From the NCBI GenBank assembly GCA_946902985.2, contig CAMPQE020000051.1:1612001-1676000 (forward strand): a stretch of DNA of 64,000 bases, read 5' to 3'. The position numbers and the translations under genes were made by a program. Under the pieces are notes generated by a model, which had not been told where the DNA came from, did not search any database, and was given only the letters and a program-made list of their open reading frames with translations. Positions within the stretch are counted from its first letter, which is position 1. The number at the start of each line of letters is the position of its first letter. This document shows positions 1 through 12,589 of the stretch, one piece after another. The stretch is from Meconema thalassinum. Lineage: Eukaryota > Arthropoda > Insecta > Orthoptera > Tettigoniidae.

Positions 1-330
1 TCTCAATGAGAATGGCTAGTAAATATCAATATCCACTTATACCAGACAATAACACAAATAAATATGTTCAATTACAAATATTAAAAGAGGATAACTTATT
101 CAGAGCCAACATTTTTCGTTTGCATTCAGAAAAAAACACAATATTTTACCTTACTTTAGGGTCTACTTACTCATTTGGATGATTTCTATTTGCATCCCTC
201 TCGTCATCATGGGTTTCTTCTTTTATAACCTAGTGACAAAACTGAATCATAATTTTCTGAGGTATTATCTTACTCTTCTAAATAAGAAAAGAACAAAAGC
301 ATTAAAGAATAACACATGTTGACGGTTGTT
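1..330. repeat. Left copy of a paralogous exon-4 block
   Basis: This stretch is repeated in direct orientation at about 62,990-63,310. The similarity covers the exon 4 coding bases and the introns on both sides, for example the shared stretch 'acaataaatatgttcaat'-like sequence at about 52-72 and 63,073-63,093. It is direct evidence that the gene on the left and the gene entering from the right are duplicates of each other. The spacing between equivalent exon positions is 63,017 bases. Confidence 0.85.
171..229 (-). CDS. Gene A exon 4 of a C2H2 zinc-finger gene (59 nt)
   Basis: On the minus strand a 3' splice site (CACTAG) precedes base 229 and a consensus donor GTAAGT follows base 171. The 59 bases read VIKEETHDDERDANRNHPN and then two bases of a split codon (GA), so the exon ends in phase 2. 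The acidic IKEE string fits a SUMO-acceptor consensus (hydrophobic-K-x-E), as is often seen in the linker ahead of insect zinc-finger arrays. The entry phase 0 agrees with exon 3. The next exon, presumably with the fingers, lies left of the window. A paralogous exon of the same length is at 63,188-63,246. Confidence 0.75.
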
Positions 331-3300
331 AGAAGCGTCACTTATACACAAGAATTTTGTTCTCATAAACCATAGTTATTTCAGTTTTCACTGCAAAAAA
401 AAAAGCGAGGTACAATTTCACAATACTCGTTGACAAGGGAGACTGGCAAAATAGATCACCAATACATAGGTTGAAGGCCAGGACAGCAGAGTTGCGTAAT
501 GACCACTCCTTGGCAGATGTCCATTCGCTGAATCCCCAGCCTACAGAAATCCATGGGGCGCGTCATAGAACAGCGAACACACGCCCATTCAAATCGCGAA
601 TTAGAGAAATATATTGATTCTACGAAAATTATGGTATTTGAAGGGCACTATAAAAATACAAGCAAGAATTATGAAGTCATTTGTTCGTGTAAAACACCAT
701 GTAAACAAAATATTTCATGTAGAAACTAGACACAATATCTATGCGCTAGGGGGAAGAATCGACACTGGAGAATCCAGTCACATGACCAGAGGGGCTAGGA
801 AGTGTATAAATGGTGTTCACAGATAGTGTATCATATTAATTGGGCAACATAATCAAAAATATTACAGTGAAATTCATTGTTATGTGTACAAATAATTTAT
901 GTAAGCAAGATGAAAGACATAATTGAAATGAGCGCCCACAATATAACTATGAATTAGTCGTAATGGAAGGGGCCGTCCTTAGCCATAAACTACGGAGGTG
1001 GAAGAAAACATGAAAGGTTATCCTTTTTGGCTATATTTATTTGACATTTCATTTATATTGAAGATGATTTGTGAATGTAAATGTATAACATAGTCCAGTT
1101 AGGATACTTTTCCCCCTTAATTTTTGATATTTGTGATAGGCTAAAGTAGCGTTTTGGAGGTGTCTTGTTAAGTAGAAACAACGTATCACAAATCACCTGT
1201 TCGTTAGAAGAAGTGTATGTTGGAACATAACTATGTATATTGAGTGTGAAATCACGGATAGACGTCTGGATGGAGTGAGAATATATGATTTCATGACCAG
1301 TGTTGAGACTGCCAGCTCATTCGCCACGAGAAATCCTTTGAATTTAAAAGCAACCGATTGATTGATCAGCGAGATTGATCACGTGTTATAATTTGATGTG
1401 GAATATTAGTGATTCGAAAGGTAAGGTTTATAATGTAGGAGTAATTCACATGCAATATATGTGCGTTATGAATAATGTGCCATTTTAAGTCAAGCCATGT
1501 GGCAGGTGTAGCCACTTACCGCCCATAGTTTGTGACGCAGGTAAACCTATAATATGTGAATAATTGACTAAGAGCCATTCACAGACTCAATCTGCGAGGC
1601 CATGGTAGCCAAATTGTTTACGTTGAGGTTCGAGTGAGTAGGTTTCCACTAAGATATTGAACCCTTATTGATCTTCGATAAATAAGTATTCATATTTATT
1701 ATTATTATTATTATTACGGCCCAGGCAGTACTTGAGCAAGTGGACATGGACATAAGGGAGGCTAGTATTTCGTAACGATTGCAACAGGAGCTGAGCTGGT
1801 AGCTATTCTTGGGGATGGCTAGAATTAGTCGGGTTCAAGGCCAAATTGAGCAACTACTGTATCAAAATTGGAGGCATAAAGGAAGGATCACGAGGAACTT
1901 GCAACGAACATACGATTGAATCAGCCAATCACAAGAGACCAAGCCAAGACCACGCGATGGACACCGTCATTAGTAAAAAGCCCGCGGAAATGGATATCTA
2001 GAGAACCGCCGAACGGATTAATCTCCGCACGAGTAATTTGAGACGTTTGATTTATTTGAAGAAGAATGACACTAGTCCCATCTTTGTGAGACAAAAACTC
2101 TGGAAGTTTTTATCCGATTCCAAACCCACCCCTCCGCCCTGTCAGTTTCTAATAAATAGTTTGGCATGACGCCACTCTAAGTCATTCGTTGTGGAGCCGT
2201 GAGGGGCTAACTTCACGCCAGTTTGAATTGTGATTTTTGACGCTCGAAATTATTCTAAGTCATTATTTGTGGAGCCTTGAGAGGCTTAATTCACGCAAGT
2301 CTGTATCGTGATTTTAACGCTCTGAATTTGGTTAAGTCATATTTTATTTGGGAGCTCTGAGGAGCTAAAGTCACAGCGATTGCATTATCGAATTTTAAAG
2401 CTCGAATAACATTTTAATTCTGGAATCAACTTTATTGTGTGAGCTAAATATTTCACGCCAGTGCGTGATAACTTGTAACATTTACTTTAAGACGACGATT
2501 TCAGCTATAAGGGGGAAGTATTGTAACACCTTAATTAGCGCTCACCGGAGCGAAGGTCCAGAGTACAGGACGGAAATACCGAGCGAGATAACGACTGCTA
2601 GTGCAGCCAAGATCATAAACTTGTTAACGAGCCAGTGACGTGGTCTCGAGTTGTATATTTATGTACAGTTTGCAGTGTATTTTATATGTGTTTTTATGAT
2701 GCGTGTGTGCGAAATACTTAGGGCCAGTCTTCGCTATTAATCGCATTAGGACAATTGTGGGTGAACTGAGTAACCTGCAAGCGATTATAGATAGGTAAAA
2801 TAATTAACATTGGACTTTTCTGCCAAGGAGTCGACGCCAAGATGATCAGCACGTGGTTTGGAGTTGGGATGAGCTTCAACAGATCAACGCAGACGACTAC
2901 TATGGATTGCTAATTTGTCCATAGGGCAATGGGTTGAGGAGGATGCCTTAGTTCTACAAGCAAAAGCGGTGATGTACTAAAATTGGATTATTTCAATTAT
3001 GTAGTTAGATTTGGCCGGGGAACTTTGTAAATAGTCATGTTTCTTTTTCTTGTTGTTTAGAATTTTTCTTGCACCGACACTCAATGTTTTTAAATGTCTG
3101 TTGGCGCGTGGCCAAAGTGTTTGTTAGATATTTATTTGTTGTTCTTGAGTCATATGTAATGCGCGCGACGTGCGTGCGTGATTTTTATCCTTGCAAATGC
3201 GGAACCCGTTACATTCGATAAATGGTGCTTTATTAACGTAATATTTGAAATAGGAATGGGAGGAAATTACTGTAAGATATTTGCTGAACAGGTTATTATT

Positions 3301-5633
3301 CATATTAGGGTTGCCCAGCGCACCAACTTAAAAGTAATTTGTAGAACACCTTCGTTCTAATTTTGATAGATTTTTTTTGAGTCCTTTTCAGGTTGACTAG
3401 TCACGGCATAGAACGGTGGCGCCAGCATGTGGAAATTATTTGTGTCTTTTTATTTCAGGGTCTGTCAAAACCCATACGTGTGATTGTGTGTGTTTCTGTG
3501 TCAAGTGTGTGTTGATTTTACGTGAGGAGGGGGTAGAGGTCCTACCGGTCTCATATTTTTTTGCTGCTGTTGTATTTTTGATGGAAAGACAGGGTGCTCC
3601 AGGGAGACCGCTGTTTCTTGTCCATATTTTTCTGACACACACACGTATTATTGTGCTTTGGGGCACACTTCTTCGAGATTCGACCCCATGTCCTGGGAGG
3701 TCGAGGTATTTGACACGTGGGTTGACAGACATGCAGAGTTCCACAAATCGCCCGTTTTGCCTGTGACTTATTTTTGATAGGCAGTCTTGTTTGTCCGACT
3801 GACCCCTGTAAGCTTTCATGTAGCAAACCTGTTCATTGTGATGGTGATTTTTAAGCCATAATTAATTTGGGAGTTCGCCATGTGTGTAACGGCTTGTTGT
3901 ACGTTGTATGGGTAAAATATTGTATTATTAACGTAAATGTTGGCTGTGTGCCTATTGCTTTGTTTATGACTCGATTCATGTAATTTTTGTGTGTCACACC
4001 CGTGCGGTGTAGTGGTAGAGTATTTATAAATTTTGACAGCGGTCATTTGTGTATTTTTATTTGGTCACGTGTTAATGTACTTGTGTTGATTTGTGTGAGA
4101 AGTCCTAAGTTTTTAGGTAGTAAATGTTGCTACGGCAATTTGATTCCAATTTCACACGGAAATTTTGTGTTTGTTTATATTAGATTTAGGAAGTGTCGGT
4201 TTAGTTTTAAGTATTGTAGTTGTGTTCCCCCGTGTCGGTCTAGCTCTAAGAAATGTGGATTCGTTGTCTGAAGGATTATTCTGGATGATGACGAATCACG
4301 CATTCACAGTACACATCGTGATGCATGTAGAACGGCGTACACACATATATGGTCACTTTTGCATTTTATCTTAGGGACACTAGGTCCAGGTAATTAATCT
4401 CTCCAGAGATTTTCGCCTAGTTTTTGGCATTTTTATTAAGTGGGAGTAAGATGGGAGTTTTTGTTGTTTATTTGTTAAGTGTAAATATGGTGATTTGTTA
4501 TTAAATTCATTTGTTTTAACCCTGGCTTCACTCTTTCCTGCATGTTATTTTGTTATATGTTACCCTGCAAGTTTATGAAGCGCTTTGACAACAACTTACG
4601 ATATGAACCGTTACACCCCCCGAAACTGAGTCTCATATGCTTCTTTGCAAGGGTTCAATATACAAATGATATGCATTACCACATACAATAGCATCTTGAT
4701 TGTTCAACGGAGATACATGTGATCTTGGAGCCTCAGCGAGAAATGAATCACACTTATCATCCCGAAGTGAACAGTTGTGTTGGTGATATATATATTGAGT
4801 TTGATATTTTAAGCCTAACATTTCAGAGGTTATTAACTTCGGATCAGATGATTGTAAACAAGGGAAATTCTTTCCCCTGAGTGTTTCCAGTTTAGATTAG
4901 GTTTGTGGATTCGATTTTTATTGTTCAGTTTAGTTCACTGGAAGGGTACGTTATTTGAAAACGAATTTAGAATTGGTGAATTTCGTATTTATATCGAGGT
5001 AGACATTTCTGTTTTTTGTCTTATATTCGACGGGAACGTTATATTAAAACACATTTATAGATTATGAGATCCTGGTTCATCGGTCTATCCACACATTTCG
5101 ACGATTGATTTTGATGAGCGTTTGTTATAATCAGTGATAGAAGTGATACCATCGTTTGAGAAGATTTTTCAGTCAGAGTTTGCTCTGATAGATCCATCTA
5201 AGGGTATAAGGGGGTTACTCATCATAATTTGATATTTGAGATTATTTCATTGTGAGTAGTATGATGTGTTTGTCATTCTCCCACTTATAAATAAATAGCA
5301 GTTGTCACCGATCATTTCTCATCTATTGTAGTAGAGAGGAAAAGATCTGAAGAAATATTTATCTCCCCCCCCCCCATATCATTTCAAATGCAATTTTGTG
5401 GAAGTAAATTTTATGTGTCAATTATTATTATCTTTATTATTAAGCCAGCAGAAGGCAATGTTCCTCACGACTTGTACCTTCTATACCAAACCCTACCTAA
5501 TAACAGAAAGCTTCCATCTGGCATCAGTACAGTCTGAACACACAATTTTATTTACCCTTAATTGCAATGGTGAGAGGAAGATCAAGTGATGGCTCTTATA
5601 AGGTGCAACAAGTAGTAACCCAAAGGTTCTTAC
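230..5633 (-). other. Gene A intron 3 (about 5.4 kb)
   Basis: The space between exons 3 and 4 holds no convincing coding sequence. It contains an ATT microsatellite at about 1,697-1,717, a diverged tandem repeat at about 2,165-2,475, a low-complexity GT-rich stretch around 3,420-4,400, and a C-run near 5,367. The piece from about 2,520 to 4,615 starts TGTAACACC and ends GTTACA, which resembles a solo LTR, but I found no matching target-site duplication, so I do not call one. Short open frames here (up to 127 codons) show no recognisable domains. Confidence 0.5.
2165..2475. repeat. Diverged tandem repeat, about 75-95 bp unit
   Basis: About four degenerate units share the pattern 'ctaagtcat...gtggagcc...gaggggctaa.ttcacgc...attgtgatttt.acgctc'. 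Clear unit starts lie near 2,175, 2,260, 2,330 and 2,410. No coding potential is conserved between units. It may be part of a decayed retroelement leader, but that is only a guess. Confidence 0.55.
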
Positions 5634-5750
5634 CTCTTTCAAATCTCCATCACTCGCTAAAGGAGGGATTTCTATTTCTTCCCTTCTTGGAACAAGATCT
5701 GGTATCGAAAAGTCTTGTATCTTAATGTCCTCAGTTCGATCAGTATCATC
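5634..5750 (-). CDS. Gene A exon 3 (117 nt)
   Basis: On the minus strand, TTTCTCTGCAG precedes base 5,750 and GTAAGA follows base 5,634. The exon is 39 codons in phase 0 at both ends, open throughout, and begins DDTDRTEDIKIQDFSIPDLV. It is acidic and proline-containing with no domain I recognise, consistent with the disordered N-terminal part of an insect zinc-finger protein. It joins in frame to exon 2 (ends CAG, phase 0) and exon 4 (starts GTT, phase 0). Confidence 0.7.
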
Positions 5751-8614
5751 CTGCAGAGAAATTACTTGTTTTACAAACGCGTTCCTTTACATAGCTGGAA
5801 ATAAATCATACACAGTTTTCCATCATTTTGAATACCATCCAAACACAATGCGACATACAGGACCTAGATAAGAAATATGAGACTTCACAGATTGCGAGAT
5901 GACTTTCTGAAGGAACAGATGAGCTGTCAACAATACGACAACCCAATCGAGATCATGTTTATTCTTGTACATATTTTTCTTGTATGTCATTTGCTTCTTG
6001 TACAGCTTAGGAATGAGTTTCAGATGCGACGTTTTGTAGGATACTTTGTACGGGATTTAGCTAGCGAGCTTTAATTTAATTAATTTAAATGGTGGATGTG
6101 GTTCCATAATATCTTATTATTTTTATTCTGGTTTCTTAGTCAGATGTTACTGATCGTTGTGGCACGACAGGGGATTAGGCATCTACCGAAGGTAGGAGCA
6201 ATGTAACTAGATCTGATGAATAATTGACATTCGTATTTGCGTTGGAACTATTTTTGTACCATTTCATAGCTTATATTTTAATGGCGTTTCGGAATATAGG
6301 ACTTCTGGAGGTCAAATTCAGACAGTAATGTAAACTGAAATTTATTTTCAGGAGTGTTTATTTTGTAGTTAGATCGTGGACTAACCACCAGATTCCCAAT
6401 ACAGAGTGAGCTAGGGATCTTTTGTGAAGAAATCACTTACGGACACGAATATTTATCTTAAAATGTGTGGTTATTTGCAGTAGATTTTGAACCTTCTGTT
6501 TATTAATAAGCATGTGATTCGACTAGCTTCATAACCACACCCAAAACCTGAGAGTAACGGTCTCGTGTTGGGACTAGTTCAAATCCATGTGTGTTTGCTG
6601 GTGAAGGGATCTCACGAGGGTTGATTTGGCTTTCGACTCAGAGGTATCTCGGATCAATATGGGCACAACATATTCGCCCTGTTCACTTGATCAGTAAGCA
6701 CGCCTATATATGAATTCTACGTCAGACCGCGCAACATCTATTTATTCGCAGAGATTGCGAGCTGAGCTATTACATGGAGAAAGATGCATGAGAGGGCTGT
6801 GGAAGGATCGAGTGAGCTGTGAACTTCATCAGACTCAAGAGATGGACACAAATATTAAAATAACAGTAGACACCAACAATACAATAAACTGAGTTGGAAA
6901 TGTACTGCACGATATAAGACATTATTCTATGTGGGAATAATACACATGGTGACGATAACTGTTGCTTTAAGGGGCCTAACATCTAGGTTATCGGCGCCAG
7001 TAACAAATATTTGGAATGATGTAGAAGGACATGGTGAAGGAGCAACCACTCTGGTCACAGTGGGAAGAAGCCGGAAACGCTTACTTATTACTGTACAGTA
7101 CTTGTCGAACGCTTAACAGCGTGAGCGCTGAGATTTGTGAATTGGACCGCATGGTACTGAAAGCTGTTAATTGAAATCATTTATAATACGGTGGGGAACA
7201 TTTATTTGCCAGTGCGGAATACGCTAGTAATGCGGCGAATATTTCACACATTTTTTGGTGAATTAATGAAACACTTTCGAACAGTTAACCGCATGGTCAA
7301 TCATCTTGCTGTGTGAAATCGTGCTGCGAATTGCAAAGTTCAATACCAGAACTAAAGAGGAGAAGTTCTATTCTATTAAACAGTGTGCAGTGTAACTTCG
7401 TTATTGAAGGCCATGGCGGCCAGACTGCAGTAATAAAATCATCTAATAGTTGACGAGGATGAGGCGGCTGTGATGTGTAAGAATATTAACAAGTGCAATA
7501 GGGAAGACATCAGTATCAGATTCAATGCAGTGCAATTTTTTAACACATTCAAATAACTGTAGAAGCATTGCATCATGGAGGATATTTTCGTGATATCACT
7601 GGTTCTAAATCACGTCGTAGCCATATAAAACCTTTCACATTGGGGGACAACCTATCTCCATGATCACCGCCCTGATAGTTACTTTTTATGACAAGTGGAA
7701 TATATCAGAATACCTTATATTCCAGGCAGTTGTGCTAAGCAATTACACCATTATACCATGGAGGTTAGGAAGAGGTCTTACCCCTTATGAAATTAGGGAT
7801 ATATATATATATATCAGGTATTGCCGAGAACTGCGAATTAGGGTGAGAAAAAGGATGATCACGGTACCTATAACTTTCGGGATCAGAATTGAGGGACAGC
7901 TCAACTAGGGATGGTCAAAGTGGAGCCCGACACAAGTAAACAGGTCATGTAGTCGTGGTAAGTTGGTACTCAGAATTTGTATACACTTTAGCTGTTAAAA
8001 AGTTAGTTAGTAATGGAGGGTTTAAGGGGCGTCATCTGCCCCCACTTAAGCTGTCCAAAACAAGAATTTATACAAATTATTCTAGAGAACATGGCACTCT
8101 ACAAACTGGTCCTGTACATCAAGAGTTGACAAAGAGTTGACCAGAGGCAAAGTGCATTAGTCGTGTAATTGCTTAGCACTATTGCCTGAACGTAAGATTT
8201 TCTGTTTGTTCCGTTGTTGGTCACGTTTTCAAGAAAATGAAGAATAAAATGTGGTGAAGATAATTCATTAATTCTGAATAAAAGTAGATCGCGGCTTATA
8301 CATTTGCATCAGACATGAATGTGACTTTTACATACCTTGTGTCCTTGTTTCATCTTCTGGGCGATATTACGTAATGAAATGAGGAACCCTGGTCACTACT
8401 GCACCTCATATATGTGCTAAAGTACGTATACATGTGTTATTTATTGCTCTTTTAAAAACGGCTGCAAAGTTCCGAGAGCGCTTGCATCTCATTGAACTGT
8501 CAGCAAGGCGCAATCTAACGGCACACACCGAGGTGCACAAATTGTTGCCAACATACGGGATACAAAATCACTGTTGATAAAGAAAAGTAGGACACAAAAT
8601 CAATGTTTAATTTT
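5751..8614 (-). other. Gene A intron 2, left part
   Basis: AT-rich intronic sequence with no exon that I can support. At about 6,960-7,010 lies the dispersed motif 'ctttaaggggcctaacatct', seen in related forms near 8,020, 23,890, 24,280, 63,410 and 63,630, so it is probably an interspersed repeat family. An (AT)n run sits near 7,799-7,816. Open frames up to 82 codons look random. Confidence 0.45.
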
Positions 8615-10590
8615 AAAAAAATTGATCCGGACACGTTAGGCTGTAACCATTGTCAAAAACCATTGATCTGGACGCGTTAGGCTGCAACCATTGTCAAAAA
8701 CCATTGATCTGTAGGCGTTAGGCTGTAACTATTGTCAAAAAACTTTGATTTGCACACGTTAGTCTGTAACAATTGTCAAACACCATTGATCGGAACGCGT
8801 TAGGCTGTAACCATTGTCAAAAACCATTGATCTGGACGCGTTAGGCTGCAACTATTGTCAAAAACCATTGATCTGGACGCGTTAGGCTGTATCCATCGTC
8901 AAGAACCATTGATCTGGACACGTTGGGCTGTATCCATTGTCAAAAAACATTGGATTGGACGAATTAAAGGTTAGAATGGTTAGAATCTGGACGCGTTAGG
9001 CTGTAACCATTGTCAAAAACCATTGATCTGGACCCATTAGGCTGTAACTATTGTCAAAAACCATTGGTTTGGACATGTTAGGCTGCAACTATTGTCAAAA
9101 AAAATTGATCTGGAGGCGTTAGGCTCTAACCATTGTCCAAATCCATTGATCTGGACGCATTAAGCTGTATTCATTGTCAGAAACCATTGATCTGGACCCG
9201 TTAGGCTGTAACCATTGTCAAAACCATTGATCTGGACGCATTAAGCTGTATTCATTGTCCAAAACAATTTATCTGGACGCATTAGGCTGTAACCATTGTC
9301 AGAAACCATTGATCTGGAAGCATTAGGCTGTAACCATTGTCAAAAACCATTGGTCTGGACCCGTTAGGCCGTAACCATTGTCAAAAAACATTGATCTGGA
9401 CCTATTAGGCATTACCTATTGTCAAAAAACATTGATCTGGAGGCGTTGGGCTGTAACAATTGTCAAAAAACATTGATTTGAACGCGTTAGGCTGTAACTA
9501 TTGTCAAAAACCATTGATCTGGAGGCGTTAGGCTGTAACTATTGTCAAAAAAACTTTGATTTGAACGTGTTAGGCTGTAACTATTGTCAAAAACCGTTAA
9601 TCTGGACGCGTTAGGCTGTAACTATTGTCTAAACCCGTTGATCTGGATGCGTTAGGCTGTATCCATTGTCAAAAACCATTGATCTGGACGCGTTAGGCTG
9701 TAACCATTGATCTGGACGCGTTAGGCTGTAACTATTAATCAAAAACATTGATCTGGAGGCATTAGGCTGTAGCTATTGTCAAAAAACATTGATCTGGACG
9801 TGTTAGGCTGTAACCATTGTCAAAAAACATTGATTTGAACGTGTTAGGCTGTAACTATTGTCAAAAACCGTTAATCTGGACGCGTTAGGCTGTAACTATT
9901 GTCTAAACCCGTTGATCTGGATGCGTTAGGCTGTATCCATTGTCAAAAACCATTGATCTGGACGCGTTAGGCTGTAACCATTGTCAAAACCATTGATCTG
10001 GACGCGTTAGGCTGTAACTATTAATCAAAAACATTGATCTGGAGGCATTAGGCTGTAGCTATTGTCAAAAAACATTGATCTGGACGTGTTAGGCTGTAAC
10101 CATTGTCAAAAAATATTGATTTGCACGCTTTATGCTGTAACTATTGTCAAAAACCATTGATCTGGACACGTTAGGCTGTAACTATTGTCAAAGAACATTG
10201 ATCTGTAGGCGTTAGGCTGTAACTATTGTCAAAAAACATTGATTTGCACGCGTTAGGCTGTAACAATTGTCAAACACCATTGATCTGAACGCGTTAGGCT
10301 GTAACCATTGTCAAAAACCATTGATCTGGACGCGTTAGGCTGCAACTATTATCAAAAACCATTGATCTGGACGCATTAGGCTGTAACCATTGTCAGAAAC
10401 CATTGATCTGAACGCATTAGGCTGTAACCATTGTCAAAAACCATTGATCTGGACGCGTTAGGCTGCAACTATTATCAAATACCATTGATCTGGACGCGTT
10501 AGGCTGTATCCATCGTCAAGAACCATTGATCTGGACGCGTTGGGCTGTATCCATTGTCAAAAACCACTGGATTGGACGAAACGAAGGTTA
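8615..10590. repeat. Satellite array of 41-bp monomers in intron 2 of gene A
   Basis: About 48 head-to-tail copies of a unit close to 'ccattgatctggacgcgtta' followed by 'ggctgtaaccattgtcaaaaa' (41 bp together), with 5-20 percent variation by eye. A higher-order pattern is visible: a block of about seven variant monomers at roughly 9,555-9,825 is repeated at 9,825-10,110. The end sequence of the array ('attggacgaa...aaggttagaatgg') occurs twice, internally at about 8,955-8,990 and terminally at 10,568-10,600, so a shorter array appears to have been duplicated as a block. There are no spacers, so it is not a CRISPR array. Confidence 0.95.
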
Positions 10591-10594
10591 GAAT

Positions 10595-10870
10595 GGTCAG
10601 TTGCTGGTGTGGCATAGTACCGTAAGAATAAGGTTGGCAGTACTGTTTTGATAACGACAGATGAGAACAATGGCAGCCACAGCTGGAATCTTGCCTATGT
10701 AAGTTGTGATCGTATTTTGAATGGCTGGGTGGGTCACAGACAGCGGAGGAGGAAACATCTATTTAAGTTTCATTCCCTGATTTATTTCTCGTCGTTTAGT
10801 GAGGTATTTTGGCTAATTTGTGTACAATAGAGAATGTTATCGCTCGTTCTACTTTCATTCAGTGCTACCA
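10595..10870. repeat. Dispersed direct repeat, copy 1
   Basis: This segment, starting near 'ggcatagtaccgtaag' and ending near 'cattcagtgctacca', recurs in the same orientation at 19,505-19,770 just beyond the hAT element, with perhaps 85 percent identity by eye. It contains no coding sequence. It is either an uncharacterised interspersed repeat or part of a rearranged local duplication. Confidence 0.8.
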
Positions 10871-11251
10871 ATTATTCATTATTCATTAGAAATAGGCTAT
10901 GATTGCTGACGCCCAAGTTAGAAACTTAACATTGTTTTATGCCGGTATCGAGCTTGCTTTGCTGTGGCAGACTTCCCTCTACCCCAATAGCCTATAGCAA
11001 CCAGCAGCGCATTCTCTTAAGGGCTATCATATCTCAAATGCCTTATATGATAGAGTTATAACATGGCACATTGTGTAGACTTAACCTACAATAGGATCCA
11101 GGGTGCCAGCAGAGTGGAACTGCAGTATCAATACAATAACATCAGCTACTGTTGGTGTTCTTATAGAAAACAAGTCTAAGTATTCCAATCTTCCAAACAA
11201 TATTCATTCTAAAAATCATTACAAGAGAAAAATCGCAGAACCGTTAATTAC
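10871..11251 (-). other. Gene A intron 2, right part
   Basis: Ordinary AT-rich intronic sequence between the dispersed repeat and the donor site of exon 2. I see nothing further in it. Confidence 0.4.
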
Positions 11252-11350
11252 CTGTAGTTCATGTTCCTCCTTAACTGCTATCCTTTCATCGTCAAATATA
11301 TCAGCAGCCTCGACTTTCAAGTTTTCTGAGGGCAACAGGGCAGTTGTCTC
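11252..11350 (-). CDS. Gene A exon 2 (99 nt)
   Basis: On the minus strand TTACTTCGCAG precedes base 11,350 and GTAATT follows base 11,252. The 33 codons are open in phase 0 and read ETTALLPSENLKVEAADIFD and then DERIAVKEEHELQ. VKEE is a second SUMO-type acceptor motif. The exon joins in frame with exon 1 (ends ACT) and exon 3 (starts GAT). Composition and position match the linker exons typical of insect C2H2 genes; the function of this piece itself is not known. Confidence 0.75.
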
Positions 11351-11535
11351 CTGCGAAGTAACACAAGTATGACCCAATCAGAAATATGCACACACAATAT
11401 GAGTACTAAGTTACGTTACTAAACGTTAGCGTGCCATTTACCATTAAGTAGTGTGTTAAGTCACTAAACCTCACTTGTCATGCAAATCACTAAGAATGCA
11501 ATGTTACACCATAAACGAATCTAAATGCAACTCAC

Positions 11536-11604
11536 AGTATTAGAGTTTTCAACTGTATCCGTCAACCAGTCTGGCTCACAATTAATAAATAGTTGATCCT
11601 CCAT
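11536..11604 (-). CDS. Gene A exon 1 with start codon (69 nt)
   Basis: The ATG is at 11,604-11,602 (minus), in the context ACACAATGG. The exon has 23 codons, MEDQLFINCEPDWLTDTVEN and then SNT, followed by the donor GTGAGT after base 11,536 in phase 0. An acidic start of this sort (M, acidic residues, then a CEP-W stretch) is what I expect at the beginning of the KEE-linker type of insect zinc-finger gene. A candidate 3' splice site (TTGTGTTCTAG) lies just upstream of the ATG, at about 11,618-11,628, which suggests a further 5' UTR exon upstream. Confidence 0.72.
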
Positions 11605-12589
11605 TGTGTTCAGGAAACTAGAACACAAGAAAAGCACTGAAGAATTAATTGAAGACCTTACTTATACCAGTAGGCTACGCCAAGTCATTCTCATATACAA
11701 TAAACCAGATGAGGAAGTGCACAGTGATAAGGAGCGGTTATATGTTTGTCATCAACAGTAAAACAAATACAACCATGACGCTGGTCGAATAAGTTGTTAT
11801 CACTGCGATTGAATTGATAAAATGAATAAGTAATTGTGGCTCCTTATAGAGCAGGGAAATAAAATATCCTATATTCAGTCTCCATCTTCCTATGAACACA
11901 CAAACCTGATTTGCGGTGAGTAAATTATATATTATTTTGTCACACAATGAAGTACTGACGGTAAAAATCTATCAATACACTTAATTAGCCACGTGAAATT
12001 GACCTTAGTTTACTGTACAGGTATTGTAAATCGCCACTAATAGCATACAGTCATTCGGAATCCACTAATTACCAAGATCTCCTTGTGTTACAAACCACGC
12101 ATTTCAAACGAGAATCATTATCGACGCCAACTAACATGAGGGTAACTTGTATATTGTCGTCATAAGGTTATTTCTAGTTAAATAGCCACTCCCCTGTCTC
12201 TTCGACAATTAAATATTGTGAATTGACTGTCACAGAAAATTTGCATTGGGCACTTAAGTAGCCTATTACCTCCGCTGTAAAGCAGTCATCATAACACAAG
12301 TTTTGTCTTTCTACCAAATTATGGAGACAAGAAATACGAATTACAAAGCAGGTTATATTGCAAGCTTCGACAACAATGAGGTTTCAGTTCAGTAGCACTA
12401 CAAAAGGTTATCATGCATCGTAAAAAGAATGTCAATTTTTGCAAAATAAACTGGCTAAAACTAAAGGAAATTCAGCTGTAAACGTCACGGCGTTGTAGGC
12501 TACCATGTTTGTCAAACCTAATTCAAAGGCGAAATCTAATAAAGTCTAAAGTTTCATTTAAGGCGCCTTGACTTCGTGTCAATCGGCCC
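11605..12589. other. Upstream flank of gene A
   Basis: This contains the likely 5' UTR intron of gene A. Positions 11,627-11,713 recur in direct orientation at 14,281-14,365 (shared 'cagtaggctacgccaa'). No promoter element can be assigned with confidence, and the rest is AT-rich and featureless. Confidence 0.4.

Noticed and set aside
2520..4620. Solo LTR beginning TGTAACACC and ending GTTACA
   Set aside because: No target-site duplication, no second copy, and no supporting primer-binding or polypurine context at a fitting place.
8615..10590. CRISPR array
   Set aside because: Units are contiguous 41-bp repeats with no unique spacers, in an animal genome.
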